35,040 nt of DNA, taken from the NCBI GenBank assembly GCA_036490215.1, contig DASXEH010000059.1, positions 1-35,040 on the forward strand. The letters are read 5' to 3'. The notes below the pieces were generated by a model. It had not been told where the DNA came from, did not search any database, and saw only the letters and a list, made by a program, of their open reading frames with translations. Of the stretch, positions 32,918 through 35,040 are shown one piece after another. The stretch comes from JASHSH01 sp036490215 (GTDB lineage Bacteria; Pseudomonadota; Alphaproteobacteria; Rhodospirillales; Magnetospirillaceae). Within the stretch, counting starts at the first letter, position 1; the number at the start of each line of letters is the position of its first letter. Both the position numbers and the translations under genes were made by a program.

Positions 32918-33748
32918 TTACGAAGTACCGATCGATAGCTCGCTGAGTCTTTTTCGCAGCGTGACCAAATCGCGCCAGGCTTCTCTCTTATGAATCGGCG
33001 TTCTCAACAGGTAGGCGGGATGGTAGGTCGGCAGCGCAGGAATAGGGCGTTGGAGACCAGGGGCGGAGTAGTCGTGCCATCGGCCGCGCAGCTTGGTCAC
33101 CCCTTCGGTCTTGCCCAAAATGGCCGCTGCTGCCGCACCGCCGAGGAACATCATCACCGCCGGATCGATCAACTCGATCTGCCGTTCCATGAAGGGCAGG
33201 CATTGATCGACTTCGCTGGGTTCGGGCTTCCGATTGCCCGGCGGCCGCCAGTAAATGACGTTGGTGATGTACACCTGATCGCGGTCGAGCCCGATCGAGG
33301 CCAGCATGCGATCCAGGAGTTTGCCGCTGGGTCCGACGAAAGGCAGGCCCTGTTCGTCCTCTTCGCGGCCGGGCGCTTCGCCAATCAGCATGACCCGTGC
33401 CTTTGGATTGCCGTCGCTGAACACGGTACGCTGGCAGGTCCGTTTCAGGGCGCAGCCGTCATAGGCCTCGATCGCCTTTTTGAGGGCATCGAGCGTGGCG
33501 CAAGCCTGGGCCAGCTGGGCGGATTGGCTGACTGGCGCGCCCTTCGGGGCGGCAGATTGTGTAAAGGTCGTAGCTGGCCGAGCCGTGACCGGATGCGAAG
33601 TGCCCGAAGGGCGGCCGCGCTGGGTCTCGGCGACCGGGCGTGCGGCAGGCAGGGCAAAGCGATCGATTGGCCGTTCGCCGATCGCTTCATCGGCCCCCGC
33701 CTCGATATGCCAGCGCAGAATTTGTTCCGGGGTGAGGCCCTCGGTCAT
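32918..33748 (-). CDS. Uracil-DNA glycosylase, family 4-like
   Basis: DNA repair enzyme predicted to remove uracil. The 276-aa protein has a poorly conserved, Pro/Ala-rich N-terminal 80 residues, then the glycosylase motif A (LIGEAPGREEDEQGLPFVG), NVIYWRPPGNRKPEPSEVDQ and the motif B region TYHPAYLLR. Of the four iron-sulfur cysteines usual in family 4, C99 and C183 are in place, but the CxxC partner is Lys102 and the third is Trp167; C83 and C105 are extra. A canonical 4Fe-4S cluster is therefore doubtful. ATG 33748 has no Shine-Dalgarno and may be leaderless. Confidence 0.88.
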   Translation of the reverse strand: MTEGLTPEQILRWHIEAGADEAIGERPIDRFALPAARPVAETQRGRPSGTSHPVTARPATTFTQSAAPKGAPVSQSAQLAQACATLDALKKAIEAYDGCALKRTCQRTVFSDGNPKARVMLIGEAPGREEDEQGLPFVGPSGKLLDRMLASIGLDRDQVYITNVIYWRPPGNRKPEPSEVDQCLPFMERQIELIDPAVMMFLGGAAAAAILGKTEGVTKLRGRWHDYSAPGLQRPIPALPTYHPAYLLRTPIHKREAWRDLVTLRKRLSELSIGTS

Positions 33749-33754
33749 AGATAA

Positions 33755-33784
33755 AACCTAGCACGTGCTTGCCGTCCGACACAA
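33755..33784 (-). promoter_or_regulatory. Candidate promoter of the uracil-DNA glycosylase gene
   Basis: On the minus strand, TTGTGT (33779-33784) and TAGGTT (33755-33760) are 18 bp apart, and the ATG follows the -10 box by 6 bp. The mRNA would start at the ATG, consistent with the absence of a Shine-Dalgarno. Confidence 0.35.
33760..33769. repeat. 10-bp palindrome AGCACGTGCT between divergent genes
   Basis: A perfect palindrome within the predicted spacer of the glycosylase promoter and close upstream of the ETF-QO gene. Its position would allow one protein to act on both genes. No regulator is recognised. Confidence 0.35.
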
Positions 33785-33833
33785 AGCATCGGCTAAGATG
33801 GCGCCCGCCTGGCTACACGGAGGAAGAACAATC

Positions 33834-35040
33834 GTGGCTGAACGCGAGCAAATGGAATTCGATGTAGTAATCGTGGGTGGCGGGCCGTCGGGCCTGTCGG
33901 CGGCGATCCGCCTGGCACAGCTTGCGCAATCGGCCGGTCGCGAGGTCTCGGTTTGTGTGGTCGAGAAAGGCTCGGAACTCGGCGCTCATATTCTCTCGGG
34001 TGCGGTGATCGAGACGCGGGCGCTGGACGAACTGATCCCCGACTGGAAAGCCAAGGGCGCGCCGCTCAACGTGCCGGTGACCGAAGACCGCTTCCTCTAT
34101 TTGACCGCAGTCAATTCGATCCGGCTGCCGACGCCGCCGACGCTCCACAACCACGGCAATTACGTCGTCAGCCTCGGCAACGTCGTGCGTTGGCTGGGCG
34201 CTCAGGCCGAAGCGCTGGGTGTACAGATTTTCCCGGGCTTCGCCGCGGCTGAGATTCTTTATAACGAAGCCGGCGCCGTGATCGGCGTTGCCACCGGCGA
34301 CATGGGTATCGGCAAAGACGGCAAACCCACAAGCAACTATCAGCGCGGCGTTGCGCTTCTCGGCCGGCAGACGATTTTCGCCGAAGGCTGCCGCGGTTCG
34401 CTGACCAAGACGCTGTTCCAGCGCTTCGATCTGCGCAAAGACGTCGATCCGCAAGTCTATGGCCTCGGCATCAAGGAATTGTGGGAGATCGATCCCGCCA
34501 AGCACCACACCGGCCGCGTAATCCACACGGTTGGCTGGCCGATGAATATGAGCACCTATGGCGGCTCGTTCCTCTATCACTTCGAAGGCAACAAAGTGTC
34601 GGTCGGGTTGGTGGTCGGACTCGACTACGCCAATCCCTATCTCTCGCCCTTCGAAGAGTTCCAGCGCTTCAAGACGCACCCCGATATCCGCCCGATCTTC
34701 GAGGGTGGCCGCCGCGTTTCCTATGGTGCGCGCGCGATCTCGGCCGGCGGGTTCCAGTCGATCCCGAAATTGACCTTCCCAGGCGGATTGCTGGTGGGAG
34801 ATACGGCTGGCTTCCTCAACATGCCCAAGATCAAGGGCACCCACTGTGCGATGAAGTCGGGCATGTTGGCCGCGGAAGCCGTCTTCGAAGCGTTGGGCAA
34901 TGAAGGCGTGTTCGAAGCGACCAGCTATCCGCACAAGCTGCGCGAGTCCTGGTTGTGGAAAGAGCTTTACCGCGCCCGCAACATCAAGCCGGCCTTCCAC
35001 TGGGGCTTGCCTGCTGCTTTGTCCTATTCGGCGCTCGATA
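33834..35040 (+). CDS. Electron transfer flavoprotein-ubiquinone oxidoreductase, partial
   Basis: Inner-membrane flavoprotein (ETF-QO, ETFDH-like) that passes electrons from ETF, reduced by fatty-acid and amino-acid dehydrogenases, to ubiquinone. The frame from GTG 33834 is open to the right edge (402 residues of about 550). FAD-binding motif FDVVIVGGGPSGLSAAIRLA, then GAHILSGAVIE, IFAEGCRGSLTKTLF and the second FAD segment GLLVGDTAGFLNMPKIKGTH. The C-terminal 4Fe-4S cysteines are outside the window. AGGAAG lies 7 nt before the GTG. An ATG 18 bp further on is possible but would cut closer to the FAD motif. Confidence 0.95.
   Translation, partial: MAEREQMEFDVVIVGGGPSGLSAAIRLAQLAQSAGREVSVCVVEKGSELGAHILSGAVIETRALDELIPDWKAKGAPLNVPVTEDRFLYLTAVNSIRLPTPPTLHNHGNYVVSLGNVVRWLGAQAEALGVQIFPGFAAAEILYNEAGAVIGVATGDMGIGKDGKPTSNYQRGVALLGRQTIFAEGCRGSLTKTLFQRFDLRKDVDPQVYGLGIKELWEIDPAKHHTGRVIHTVGWPMNMSTYGGSFLYHFEGNKVSVGLVVGLDYANPYLSPFEEFQRFKTHPDIRPIFEGGRRVSYGARAISAGGFQSIPKLTFPGGLLVGDTAGFLNMPKIKGTHCAMKSGMLAAEAVFEALGNEGVFEATSYPHKLRESWLWKELYRARNIKPAFHWGLPAALSYSALD

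Overview
This GC-rich window reads as chromosomal DNA of a Gram-negative alphaproteobacterium. The support is a complete mraZ-to-ftsZ division and cell-wall (dcw) cluster followed by lpxC, an FtsZ with a very long alanine/proline-rich linker ending in DIPAFLRRQAN, a meso-diaminopimelate-type MurE (DNPR motif), a NodT-type outer-membrane factor and a CerR-type TetR regulator. A Rhodospirillales-like origin is my guess; the genus cannot be fixed from the sequence. No transposase, phage, CRISPR or tRNA gene was seen.

Layout. (1) 1-4.67 kb, minus strand: a tripartite efflux operon in the order tetR, outer-membrane factor, adaptor, RND pump; the pump runs off the left edge. A perfect 18-bp palindrome upstream of tetR is the likely operator. 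(2) 4.75-5.92 kb, plus strand: rnd (ribonuclease D), converging on lpxC. (3) 5.96-25.74 kb, minus strand: mraZ-rsmH-ftsL-ftsI-murE-murF-mraY-murD-ftsW-murG-murC-murB-ddl-ftsQ-ftsA-ftsZ-lpxC. Eleven junctions overlap, mostly by ATGA, so this is probably one translationally coupled unit making peptidoglycan precursors, the divisome core and the committed lipid A enzyme. Upstream of mraZ lie five TGGG motifs at exact 10-bp spacing, the expected MraZ autoregulatory boxes. (4) 26.07-26.47 kb, minus: rnpB, the RNase P RNA, with its own promoter. (5) 26.53-27.10 kb, plus: a PEBP-family protein. (6) 27.11-32.77 kb, minus: slt-moaB-clc-rnhB-amidase, a tightly packed run with two peptidoglycan hydrolases at its ends. 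(7) 32.92-33.75 kb, minus: a family-4-like uracil-DNA glycosylase, divergent from (8) the start of the ETF-ubiquinone oxidoreductase gene at 33.83 kb, which runs off the right edge.

Most of the window is well-known core machinery, and I see no clear undescribed system. The items most worth a second look are the MraZ box array, the efflux operator, a ClC protein with altered filter and proton-path residues, a uracil-DNA glycosylase that lacks part of the usual iron-sulfur ligand set, and several repeats, palindromes and hairpins in short intergenic gaps.
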